Of a stretch of DNA of 64,000 nucleotides, positions 29,723 to 37,580 are shown in pieces. The DNA is taken from assembly GCA_947489315.1 (NCBI GenBank), contig CANLCX010000002.1, forward strand, positions 496,001-560,000, read 5' to 3'. The position numbers and the translations under genes were made by a program. The DNA is from an uncultured Sphingomonadaceae bacterium (lineage in GTDB: Bacteria > Pseudomonadota > Alphaproteobacteria > Sphingomonadales > Sphingomonadaceae). Positions within the stretch are counted from its first letter, which is position 1, and the number at the start of each line of letters is the position of its first letter. Under the pieces are notes generated by a model. It was not told the DNA's origin, made no database searches, and worked only from the letters and a program-made list of their open reading frames with translations.

Positions 29723-29909
29723 GCGTCGCCCTCCGCAAAAGCGCGACCCGATGCGTCCAAAGAGTGGCACAGTCGGCGCAATTGGGCAAGTTGCGGCCGA
29801 TAAACCCATGCTTGTGCCGCGTTTCGGCCTTATTCGCTTGCCAATGGGGGGATCATATTGGCAAAGGTCGCTTAGAGTGAAGCAGACCGGCATATTGGGG
29901 AATTGGAAC

Positions 29910-30155
29910 ATGGCAAGTCGCGAAGAAATTATGACTAAGGTTGAGGCTTTGATAGGCCCGTTCAACAACAAGGGCGTGGAATTGAAAGATGCGACGACCT
30001 TCGCCGGCGATCTGGAATGGGATAGCCTGACCGTCATGGATTTTGTGGCCGCTGTCGAGGATGAATTTGATATCATCATCACCATGAACATGCAGGCCGA
30101 AATTGAAACCGTTGGCCAATTGGCCGACGCCGTTGCCAAGTTGATGGATAACTAG
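29910..30155 (+). CDS. Acyl carrier protein, sphingolipid-associated
   Basis: An 81-residue acyl carrier protein. The phosphopantetheine site is Ser39 in LEWDSLTVMDFV, and the small acidic four-helix layout is typical. It is not the housekeeping fatty-acid AcpP, which would lie with fabD, fabG and fabF. It precedes the serine palmitoyltransferase gene by 99 bases, as in Caulobacter and sphingomonads, where a dedicated carrier supplies the acyl group for ceramide synthesis. I chose ATG at 29910 because the residues upstream look like non-coding sequence. Regulation together with spt is likely. Confidence 0.9.
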   Translation: MASREEIMTKVEALIGPFNNKGVELKDATTFAGDLEWDSLTVMDFVAAVEDEFDIIITMNMQAEIETVGQLADAVAKLMDN

Positions 30156-30254
30156 ACTGAATAGATAGTAATCCGGCTTTAGCACCTTTAGGCACCTTTT
30201 GTTTCATGGTGAAATGCTGAAAGACCGTTGAGAAAACGATAAGCAGAGAGTAAA

Positions 30255-31454
30255 ATGACCGACCTATTGAGTAAATTTGATCCGCTGATTCAGGAACGCG
30301 AGACTCTTCTCGCGACGGGCATCAAAGACCCGTTTTCGCTGGTTATGGAAGAAGTCAAATCACCCACTGTCGCGGTGTGCAATGGCAAAGAAACCATCCT
30401 GCTTGGTACCTATAATTATATGGGCATGACCTTTGACGATGATGTACGTGAAGCAGGCCTGACAGCACTTAAAGACTTTGGCTCTGGTACAACGGGTAGC
30501 CGGGTTCTCAATGGCACCTATAGCCCACACAGAGATTGCGAAGAGGCACTCAAAGAATTCTATAACATGGACCATGCGATGGTCTTTTCCACCGGCTATC
30601 AGGCCAATCTGGGAATTATTTCGACACTGGCTGGAAAAGGGGATTATGTCATCCTCGACATTGACAGCCATGCGTCCATTTATGATGGCTGTGCGATGGG
30701 CAACGCGGAAGTCGTTGCATTCCGCCATAATGATGTTGAGGCTCTGGAAAAGCGTCTGAAACGCCTCCCTGCCGAGGCTGGTAAGCTGGTTGTCCTCGAA
30801 GGCGTTTATTCGATGCTCGGCGATGTTGCGCCGCTCAAAGAAATGATCCGTGTTTGCAAGGAAAACGGCGCGATGACTTTGGTCGACGAGGCCCACAGCA
30901 TGGGCTTTATCGGCGACAATGGCCGCGGCGTTAGCGAAGCAGCGGGCGTGATTGACGACGTTGATTTCATCATCGGCACATTCAGCAAATCGGTGGGAAC
31001 CGTTGGCGGTTTCTGCGTCTCCAACCATCCCAAATTTGAAATCATGCGGCTGGTTTGTCGCCCCTATGTCTTTACCGCATCCCTGCCGCCCAGCGTGATG
31101 GCAACCGCCAGCACCTCTATCCGCAAATTGATGCACAGCGGTAACAAGCGCGCCCATCTTTGGGAAAATAGCAAAAAGCTCCACAAGGGCCTGCGCGGTC
31201 TGGGCTTTAAACTCGGCACACCGGAAGCGCAGAGCGCGATCATCGCGGTGATCATGCCCGATCTGGAGCGCGGCGCATTGATGTGGCAAGCGCTGCTCGC
31301 AGAGGGCCTTTACGTCAATCTGGCGCGGCCGCCGGCAACACCGGCCAATATGACTCTGTTGCGTTGCTCGCTATGTGCCGAGCACACGTCCGAACAAGTC
31401 GATCAGATTTTGGGCATGTTTGAAGCAGCTGGCAAAGCGGTTGGGGCGATTTGA
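30255..31454 (+). CDS. spt: Serine palmitoyltransferase
   Basis: A 399-residue PLP-dependent alpha-oxoamine synthase that condenses serine with a long-chain acyl thioester to 3-ketosphinganine, the first committed step of sphingolipid synthesis. It closely fits the soluble Sphingomonas enzyme: GTYNYMGMT, SGTTGSRVLNGTYSPH, LVDEAHSMGFIGDNGRG and the PLP lysine at about residue 245 in FSKSVGTVGGF. KBL and BioF paralogues lack this combination with a neighbouring acp. GCAGAGAG precedes the start. The enzyme acts in the cytoplasm and feeds the ceramide genes around it. Confidence 0.94.
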   Translation: MTDLLSKFDPLIQERETLLATGIKDPFSLVMEEVKSPTVAVCNGKETILLGTYNYMGMTFDDDVREAGLTALKDFGSGTTGSRVLNGTYSPHRDCEEALKEFYNMDHAMVFSTGYQANLGIISTLAGKGDYVILDIDSHASIYDGCAMGNAEVVAFRHNDVEALEKRLKRLPAEAGKLVVLEGVYSMLGDVAPLKEMIRVCKENGAMTLVDEAHSMGFIGDNGRGVSEAAGVIDDVDFIIGTFSKSVGTVGGFCVSNHPKFEIMRLVCRPYVFTASLPPSVMATASTSIRKLMHSGNKRAHLWENSKKLHKGLRGLGFKLGTPEAQSAIIAVIMPDLERGALMWQALLAEGLYVNLARPPATPANMTLLRCSLCAEHTSEQVDQILGMFEAAGKAVGAI

Positions 31455-31475
31455 TCCTCCACACGGGAGACAGAA

Positions 31476-32270
31476 ATGACTAACAGCCTGCTTATCGAAC
31501 AACGCGGCACCGTTGAAATACTCTCTCTCAACAGACCCGACAAGCTCAACACAATGAACGAAGACATGATCTTCGCCTTGCGGGAGTATTTTGAAGGACT
31601 GCAGGATCGACATGACGTCCGGGTCGTCTTGTTCCGAGCCGAAGGACGCGCCTTTTGTGCTGGCCTGGATATCGGCGCATGGAAGAATGATGGATCACGC
31701 GGACAAGTCCAGCATATCTGGCGGACGCAGCGCAGCATCGCCACGGTCATGCAATTTATGCGGCAATGCCCACAGCCGATTATCGCGCTCGGGCAAGGCG
31801 CAGCTTGTGGCGGCGGTTTCTCGCTGCTGCTCGCCAGCGATGTGCGTTACGGCGCGCCGAGCCTAAAAATGAACGCGGCCTATATCAAAATCGGCCTCGG
31901 CGGATGTGATATGGGGTCGAGCTATTTCCTGCCGCGACTGGTCGGATCATCACTCGCATCAGAGCTGCTCTTGACGGGCCGCTTCATTCATGCCGAACGC
32001 GCCGAAAAGCTCGGCTTGATCAGTGAAATGGTTGCCGAAGACAAGCTGCTCTCTACCGGCTTATCGTTAGCCGAGGAAATGCTCGACACCGCGCCAATGG
32101 GTCTGCGGCTGACCAAGGATGCGCTCAACCGCAATATCGATGCCCAAAGCTTTGAAGCCGCAATGGCGATTGAAGACCGGCAGCAGGTCATGCTGAGCAT
32201 GACCGAAGATAGCCGGGAAGCGGCAAAGGCCTTTTTCAGCAAACGGAAACCGGACTATAAAGACCGGTAA
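31476..32270 (+). CDS. Enoyl-CoA hydratase/isomerase family protein
   Basis: A 264-residue crotonase. The start LNRPDKLNTMNEDM, the oxyanion-hole element AFCAGLDIGAW and the second signature QGAACGGGFSLLLASDVRYG mark the family. The position usually held by the first catalytic Glu is not obvious (LGGCDMGSSYFLPRLVG), so it could be a hydratase, an isomerase or a hydrolase. It follows spt by 21 bases and probably shares its transcript. It ends directly against the convergent cupin gene. A role in trimming or tailoring the acyl chain is possible. Confidence 0.88.
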   Translation: MTNSLLIEQRGTVEILSLNRPDKLNTMNEDMIFALREYFEGLQDRHDVRVVLFRAEGRAFCAGLDIGAWKNDGSRGQVQHIWRTQRSIATVMQFMRQCPQPIIALGQGAACGGGFSLLLASDVRYGAPSLKMNAAYIKIGLGGCDMGSSYFLPRLVGSSLASELLLTGRFIHAERAEKLGLISEMVAEDKLLSTGLSLAEEMLDTAPMGLRLTKDALNRNIDAQSFEAAMAIEDRQQVMLSMTEDSREAAKAFFSKRKPDYKDR

Positions 32271-32666
32271 TTAGCGATCGCGATGCTCGGTGCCCTGCCC
32301 AGCTGTAATAAACAATGCTGATGCTTCACCATCAATATCGGCGGTATGCCAAACACCGGGAGGATTGATCGCATATTCTCCTTCACCGAGTGTAATTTTC
32401 TTCTCTGATCCGTCAGGCATTTCCTGAATGAGCGATATTTCGCCCGTCGTACACATTACGACTTCTGATCCCACAGGATGCATTTCCCAGACAGTCCATG
32501 GCTCACTAAATTGGTGTAGCGAAACCAATCGCCCCTCTGCGCCATCGTCAGCATGACGTTCGGCATAAGCCTGATACCAGGCGGGATCACCCGTGAAATG
32601 CGGTTCGGAAAATGCCGTGGCTCCCAGGCCTAAATGGATCGGATTACCGGATAGATTATCGGCCAT
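32271..32666 (-). CDS. Cupin-domain protein
   Basis: A 131-residue single-domain cupin. The core reads WEMHPVGSEVVMCTTGEISLIQE and GEGEYAINPPGVWHTADI, giving two conserved cupin motifs with His and Glu as possible metal ligands. No catalytic partner is visible. The gene abuts the convergent enoyl-CoA hydratase gene with no gap and follows the Tam41-like gene on the same strand by 37 bases. It could bind a small ligand or act as a dioxygenase-like enzyme. Function unknown. Confidence 0.83.
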   Translation of the reverse strand: MADNLSGNPIHLGLGATAFSEPHFTGDPAWYQAYAERHADDGAEGRLVSLHQFSEPWTVWEMHPVGSEVVMCTTGEISLIQEMPDGSEKKITLGEGEYAINPPGVWHTADIDGEASALFITAGQGTEHRDR

Positions 32667-32703
32667 ATCAACTCCTCCTCAATATTCCGGAGTGCAGGTT
32701 ATC

Positions 32704-33606
32704 CTATTTTATCGCTCCAGCGGAAATTAATCGCGGAAGCATGGTGATCGCACCCAATATCGGCCATTTGCGCTGCCAAGGCTTGATCTCATAATTGGTG
32801 CCAGCATGGCGGTTAATCTTCCACGCGAGATAGTCGATTCCACCGGCATAGGTTCCGGAGGCCTTGGCCAGGCGCGCCAATGTCAGAAGCTTGCCGTTGC
32901 GGCGGAGCGTCTTCCAGCGCTTCGTGGCCTCTTCAAAAGATAGCTCGGAGGATTCTGATACATCTTGATCCTGCATCGTCGCCATCGTCGCAAGTCCAAA
33001 GCGCTGATAGCGATCCAGATCCGCATCGACCACCGAACCCGGGCGATTGGTTCGCTCGGCCCGCAATTCTGCGCCATAGGTCAGCTCAAAGCCGCGATGG
33101 AATATTCGGATAGGCGTTTGGGGTTGGATACCTAGCACCGGCAATGCGAGTTCAAACAAGGTCAGCGGCGCGCGCGCAATCGCCGCCACTATCTTGTCTT
33201 TGGCCGCTTTGTCCGCACACCAAACCAGCCGCGACGGCTGCGCAAAACGCGCCCACACACTCACCGCGCTTGCTTCCGGCCCATTGAGCCTGTGAAAATC
33301 TTCTTCACTCAAAACGGCAATTTTGGCGACGAGACCATCATGTTCGGCTGGAAACACATTGGGCGGCAATAATTTATTCGCGCGCACGAGCCAGCTTTTG
33401 CCATAAGCCGCTTCATAGCTAGAGACGATCAAGTAGAAATCGAGCATCTGCCCTTCGAGCTCGGTGGTTCGGAGACAAGACCCGTAAAAGAGCACCGCGC
33501 GGGAAGCATCACCATATTGCGCCGCAATCGAGGCCGCAAAGGCAGCCACACACGGTACAACTGGCTCAGCCAGTTCCGCTTCTACAAGGGGTTCAAGGTA
33601 GTTCAC
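32704..33606 (-). CDS. Tam41-like nucleotidyltransferase (CTP:phosphatidate cytidylyltransferase family)
   Basis: A 300-residue soluble protein. Near residue 40 the nucleotidyltransferase motif LFYGSCLRTTELEGQMLDF matches the GS...D pattern of the Tam41/Mmp37 family. Further family-like stretches are AKIAVLSEEDFHRL, VWARFAQPSRLVW and RGFELTYGAELRAERTN. Tam41 makes CDP-diacylglycerol from phosphatidate and CTP in mitochondria. Here it sits 15 bases after the lipid kinase gene on the same strand, within the sphingolipid locus. Activation of a phosphorylated ceramide or lipid with CTP is my inference. Housekeeping CdsA is an unrelated membrane enzyme. Confidence 0.65.
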   Translation of the reverse strand: MNYLEPLVEAELAEPVVPCVAAFAASIAAQYGDASRAVLFYGSCLRTTELEGQMLDFYLIVSSYEAAYGKSWLVRANKLLPPNVFPAEHDGLVAKIAVLSEEDFHRLNGPEASAVSVWARFAQPSRLVWCADKAAKDKIVAAIARAPLTLFELALPVLGIQPQTPIRIFHRGFELTYGAELRAERTNRPGSVVDADLDRYQRFGLATMATMQDQDVSESSELSFEEATKRWKTLRRNGKLLTLARLAKASGTYAGGIDYLAWKINRHAGTNYEIKPWQRKWPILGAITMLPRLISAGAIK

Positions 33607-33621
33607 CCGTTGGATGATAGC

Positions 33622-34596
33622 CTAAGCAGCGAGGCGAAGGAAAGACACTGGTTTGGTTGATTTCAAAACAATCGGCTGACCTTCTTCTGCCCGGAATAAT
33701 TCGCCGTCCATCACGACATTGCTATTCTTGCCTTCAATGCGGATCATATCACCTTGCTCCAGGTGGATACCCTTTTGTACGTTTTTACCGAGACGACCAA
33801 ATAAAGCAGATACTATGAAGCGAACCAAAGCCGCCGGCTTCTGATCAATCGCCATAAGTTGCAAACGCCCGCGTTTTCCGCCCGACCGAGTCAAGCGGCG
33901 CATTAGCAATAGCTTTTCCAGCGTCGTGACGATCAAAATCGCGAAATTGCCTTGATATTGGCCCTTTTTGATGAGCGAAATACTAATCGGCGATGGCCGA
34001 TTTGGCAGGAACTTCGCTCTTACACCAAATAATACCGAAGCCAGAGCTGCAAATACCGTGAGAACATGAGAAGCCGCATTGGGCAGGCCCAAAGGATAAA
34101 TCTTGTGCCGACAATAAAGTATGAACTCCGACAGGCCTGCTCCACCGAGGAACATGCCGAGTACGACTTTGCTATCCTTGCCACCGTCCGAAAGAGCGAT
34201 CAGTTCGCGATCAACCAGATGTTCGTGCAAATCATGCTTGGCCATTTCGACAATGCGTTCCAGCGCCTTTAGCGGATTGCCTTCCGCGCCCAGATCCAGC
34301 GCGATTAAATTGGTTTTTCCATTAGGTAAAACGGCAACCGGCGGTGGGTTATCACCAAAATGCCCACCCTGATGCAATTCCGTGAGAGCGGCTTGGACAG
34401 TACCATCACCGCCATTGATCACCAGCACCTTGGGTTTTACTTTTGCTATAGTTTGCAGCGCTTTGGTAATCTCATCAACATCGTCGACTTCATAATGGAA
34501 AACATCACTGTTTTTGACGCAATAAGAGCGCACTTCCGGTAATATCGCACGATTACCCGTGGAGTGTGGATTCGAAAGTAGCGCTACATTGGCCAT
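33622..34596 (-). CDS. DAGK-family lipid kinase, ceramide-kinase-like candidate
   Basis: A 324-residue LCB5/DAGK-fold kinase. The nucleotide-binding signature GGDGT is at residues 62-66 (VINGGDGTVQAAL), with PVAVLPNGKTN and the C-terminal lipid-site GELFRAEEGQPIVL. It would phosphorylate a lipid hydroxyl with ATP at the inner membrane. In Caulobacter a kinase of this class (CpgB) phosphorylates ceramide in the anionic sphingolipid pathway. The location beside a Tam41-like gene and 2 kb from spt fits this. YegS-like diacylglycerol kinase activity is the alternative. Confidence 0.78.
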   Translation of the reverse strand: MANVALLSNPHSTGNRAILPEVRSYCVKNSDVFHYEVDDVDEITKALQTIAKVKPKVLVINGGDGTVQAALTELHQGGHFGDNPPPVAVLPNGKTNLIALDLGAEGNPLKALERIVEMAKHDLHEHLVDRELIALSDGGKDSKVVLGMFLGGAGLSEFILYCRHKIYPLGLPNAASHVLTVFAALASVLFGVRAKFLPNRPSPISISLIKKGQYQGNFAILIVTTLEKLLLMRRLTRSGGKRGRLQLMAIDQKPAALVRFIVSALFGRLGKNVQKGIHLEQGDMIRIEGKNSNVVMDGELFRAEEGQPIVLKSTKPVSFLRLAA

Positions 34597-34631
34597 TATT
34601 TAATTGCCCGTTTCCCCGTAATATCTGCCCA

Positions 34632-35114
34632 TCACAGATATTTCATTTTGATATTGATCGACTTCACTTCATTGCCCACCGCAAATTTAGTCTTCTTGTA
34701 ACTGGGCTTGCCCAGGTTAAATATATTGATGCTCGGATTGTTCGACATGCCACCGCCGTCGGACCTGATATCGGTCTTGCCATTGCCGTTCACGTCGTGA
34801 CGCACAGCAATACCATAGGTTCCACTAGTTGGGACCGGCACACAAAAGGTCATGCTGTTGCTTTTTGCTGGCGCTTCAATACGGGTAATCCACGCACCTT
34901 TCTTTAGCCATTCGGCCTTGGTTCCCCGATAGCTCTGCACCCGAATTTTACCCGACGATGCCTTGACACCACTGAGTTTCACCAACACAGCAGGACCATT
35001 ACCGGACCGGCATTTATTTAAATCATTGGAGATTTTCTGTCCCGCGGTTGTCGCAGAAACAGGAATAGCCAAAAGAGCGGCTGAAAGCGCAAAAGACGCT
35101 GCAAATTTCAACAT
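34632..35114 (-). CDS. DUF2141 secreted protein
   Basis: A roughly 160-residue protein with a signal peptide (FAASFALSAALLAIPVSA) and a DUF2141 domain. The signature is GTYGIAVRHDVNGNGKTD followed by GGGMSNN. The calcium-loop-like DVNGNGKTD resembles EF-hand-like sites. A pair of Cys (NKCRSG and TFCVP) may form a disulfide in the periplasm. I selected ATG at 35114 so that the signal peptide starts the protein. It lies 35 bases before the kinase gene on the same strand and diverges from the LptF-like gene. A periplasmic lipid-handling role is possible but untested. Confidence 0.8.
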   Translation of the reverse strand: MLKFAASFALSAALLAIPVSATTAGQKISNDLNKCRSGNGPAVLVKLSGVKASSGKIRVQSYRGTKAEWLKKGAWITRIEAPAKSNSMTFCVPVPTSGTYGIAVRHDVNGNGKTDIRSDGGGMSNNPSINIFNLGKPSYKKTKFAVGNEVKSINIKMKYL

Positions 35115-35238
35115 GACGAAAATACTCCCAGTCGTTATACCCGCGTTCAAACTGCGGCGGATAAAGAATCAGTTCTCAATATAAATATGGTTATGGGAAT
35201 GATTTGCGGCAGAAACATGGTGAGAGGGCGACGATAAA

Positions 35239-36450
35239 TTGAAATTATTGACTTCCACTGACCGTTATATCGCCCGTTTGATCGCCGTTCCGCTGTTTAG
35301 CACGCTGGTAATCGCCGCGATGTTGCTCGTGCTTGAGAAGATGCTGCGGCTTTTCGATTTTGTTGCTGCCGAAGGCGGCCCGGTCAGCGTCGTTTGGCGA
35401 ATGCTCGCTAACCTCATCCCGGAATATCTGTCATTGGGCATTCCGATCGGCCTTTTGCTGGGCATATTGCTGGCATTTCGAAAGCTGTCTCTCAGCTCGG
35501 AATTGGATGTTTTCAGGGCAGTTGGCCAAGGTTACGCCAGATTATTAAAAGTACCTTATATGTTTGCGGTCGCCCTGATGCTGGTCAATCTGGCATTGGT
35601 TGGTTTTATCCAACCGCTATCTCGCTACTATTATGAGGAACTGCGCTTTGAATTGCGGTCTGGCGCGCTTGGAGCTTCGATAAAAGTTGGTGAATTTACC
35701 AATTTGGGGGCACGGATGACGATGCGGATCGAAGAAAGTCGCGACAATGGGACAAAATTGGGAGGCATGTTTGTTCGGGCAGAGAATAAATCCGGGCAGA
35801 TCGTCTCGGTAACCGCTGAACACGGGCAATTTCTCGCCACTGACGATCCCGACACGATCATTTTACGTCTCACACAAGGCGTTCTGATCCACGATGCCCC
35901 AAATTATGAGAAACCCCGCATATTGAGCTTTAGCAGCCATGATTTGCCCATAGATCTGCCCGATATCGAATCATTTCGATCAAGGGGTGGGGAAGATCTG
36001 GAATATACCATTCCAGAGCTAGTAAGGGTTGGAATGGATTCAAAACGCCCGTTGGCAGAACGCAATGAGAGCCGGGCAAATTTCCACTACCGGATGGTCG
36101 AAGTGGTAATGATGCTTCTCATGCCTCTTTTGGCGCTGGCTCTAGCGATTCCGCCTAAAAGGTCGAATTCTGCGCTGGGCGTGTTTGTTTCGATCGTCAT
36201 GATTGTGACCTATCACAAGATCAACCAGTATGGAGAAGATCTCGGTGCGCTTGGCATTGTGGACCCCATCATTGCTCTATGGGTTCCGTTCTTTCTTTTC
36301 GGCGGCTTGATCCTATGGATGTACCATATGATTGCACATGTTCCCGGCGGGCAGCCCATTGGGGCGCTAGAAAAAGCTTTCTCGAAATTTGGCGGCGTTT
36401 TCAAAGGGCTGCTAAATTTCAATCGAAAGCGCGCTGATGTTCAGGAATAG
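35239..36450 (+). CDS. lptF: LptF family permease
   Basis: A 403-residue LptF/YjgP family protein. Three N-terminal membrane helices (LIAVPLFSTLVIAAMLLVLEKM, YLSLGIPIGLLLGILLAF, PYMFAVALMLVNLALVGF) are followed by a periplasmic beta-jellyroll domain (about 130-265) and three C-terminal helices starting FHYRMVEVVMMLLMPLLALALA. LptF pairs with LptG and the ATPase LptB to pull lipopolysaccharide from the inner membrane. A TTG start at 35239 is used. Sphingomonads often replace LPS with glycosphingolipid, so the cargo here may be a sphingolipid. The ATPase is elsewhere. Confidence 0.88.
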   Translation: MKLLTSTDRYIARLIAVPLFSTLVIAAMLLVLEKMLRLFDFVAAEGGPVSVVWRMLANLIPEYLSLGIPIGLLLGILLAFRKLSLSSELDVFRAVGQGYARLLKVPYMFAVALMLVNLALVGFIQPLSRYYYEELRFELRSGALGASIKVGEFTNLGARMTMRIEESRDNGTKLGGMFVRAENKSGQIVSVTAEHGQFLATDDPDTIILRLTQGVLIHDAPNYEKPRILSFSSHDLPIDLPDIESFRSRGGEDLEYTIPELVRVGMDSKRPLAERNESRANFHYRMVEVVMMLLMPLLALALAIPPKRSNSALGVFVSIVMIVTYHKINQYGEDLGALGIVDPIIALWVPFFLFGGLILWMYHMIAHVPGGQPIGALEKAFSKFGGVFKGLLNFNRKRADVQE

Positions 36451-36489
36451 GTATATGAGCGAAAACTTCATGAACGGGGATGCTGACCG

Positions 36490-37578
36490 ATGAATTTCTT
36501 CCCGTCAAAGACACTGGCTTTTTACATGGCCAAGATGTTGATGATACGCACTTTCGCTGTGCTGGCTATGCTGGTGTTAGTTTTACAGGCTCTTGATTTG
36601 CTCGGCGAAAGCGGACGCATCATGGCGCAAGAAGGCAATGGCCAAGGAGAGCTTTGGACCTATGTGAGCCTACGCGCGCCACAATTGGTGGCACGTTTTC
36701 TCCCTTTCGCGGTCTTGTTGGGAACGATTATCACCGCCGCCACGCTGAACCAAAATAGCGAAGTCGTGTCCATGAAAGCCGGAGGACTATCAGCGCATCA
36801 AATCCTAGCGCCGCTGATCATTGCCAGCATGTTTGTAGCAGTCATTTCATTTCTGTTTAACGAGATTGTGGTTGCCCCCTCGACAGCCCGGCTTTCGGCA
36901 TGGGAGAAAGTCGAATATGGACCAATTCCGGTCGCCAGCAACGTCCGCACCAATGTCTGGGTCCGGGATGGCAACAATCTGATCAATGCCAAAACAGTGA
37001 CCGGGAGTGGCGACGATGTGTTGCTACAGGATATCACTATTTATGACCGCGCCGATAACGTCCTGCGCAGCCTCATGCAGGGTGAAGAGGCACGATATAG
37101 CGGCTCAGACTGGACGATGACCGGCGTGACCCAATTTAATGTGCGGACTGGCACGGAAGCAAAAAAAGACAGTGTTTTGTTGAGCGATAGCTTGCGGCCA
37201 GACCAATTTACGCTGGCTAACGTCAACGCCGAAGGACTATCCTTCATGCAGCTAAGATCCGCCATAGCCGAATTGAAAGAAGCAGGCCGACCGACTATGG
37301 GTCTGGAATCAAGTCTGTGGCACAAAATTTCCGGACCTTTATCGTCCATTTTAATGCCCTTGCTTGGGGCTGTTGCAGCCTTTGGTCTCGCGCGGTCCGG
37401 GCAACTTTTTGTTCGTGCCGTTATTGGCATGGCGCTAGGTTTCGCTTATTTTGTAGCCGACAACTTCTCGCTCGCCATGGGTACTATCGGCGCCTATCCG
37501 CCAATATTGGCGGCCTGGGCCCCGTTTATGCTATTCTTCCTAATTGGTGAAACAGTGCTTATCCGAACCGAAGAATAA
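36490..37578 (+). CDS. lptG: LptG family permease
   Basis: A 362-residue partner of LptF with the same fold: helix 1 FAVLAMLVLVLQALDLL, jellyroll from about residue 135 (NVWVRDGNNLINAKTV) and C-terminal helices (HKISGPLSSILMPLLGAVAAF, GMALGFAYFVADNFSLAMG). Together with LptF it forms the lateral gate that accepts the lipid. The gene begins 39 bases after lptF and is translated in the same direction. No lptD, lptC or lptB gene follows; the next gene is a convergent desaturase. That context differs from the common lptF-lptG-lptD order in alphaproteobacteria and supports a sphingolipid cargo. Family call firm, cargo inferred. Confidence 0.9.
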   Translation: MNFFPSKTLAFYMAKMLMIRTFAVLAMLVLVLQALDLLGESGRIMAQEGNGQGELWTYVSLRAPQLVARFLPFAVLLGTIITAATLNQNSEVVSMKAGGLSAHQILAPLIIASMFVAVISFLFNEIVVAPSTARLSAWEKVEYGPIPVASNVRTNVWVRDGNNLINAKTVTGSGDDVLLQDITIYDRADNVLRSLMQGEEARYSGSDWTMTGVTQFNVRTGTEAKKDSVLLSDSLRPDQFTLANVNAEGLSFMQLRSAIAELKEAGRPTMGLESSLWHKISGPLSSILMPLLGAVAAFGLARSGQLFVRAVIGMALGFAYFVADNFSLAMGTIGAYPPILAAWAPFMLFFLIGETVLIRTEE

Positions 37579-37580
37579 GC

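Noticed and set aside
29688-29909. N-terminal extension of the acyl carrier protein
   Set aside because: The extra 74 residues are not carrier-protein-like and overlap the start region of the opposite gene; ATG at 29910 gives a normal-sized protein.
29723-30139. N-terminal extension of the PycTM-like gene
   Set aside because: The extra residues are the antisense of acp, have no family features, and an ATG at 29722 fits the family start.
30360-31289. 309-codon minus-strand open frame
   Set aside because: Antisense to spt; no family recognised.
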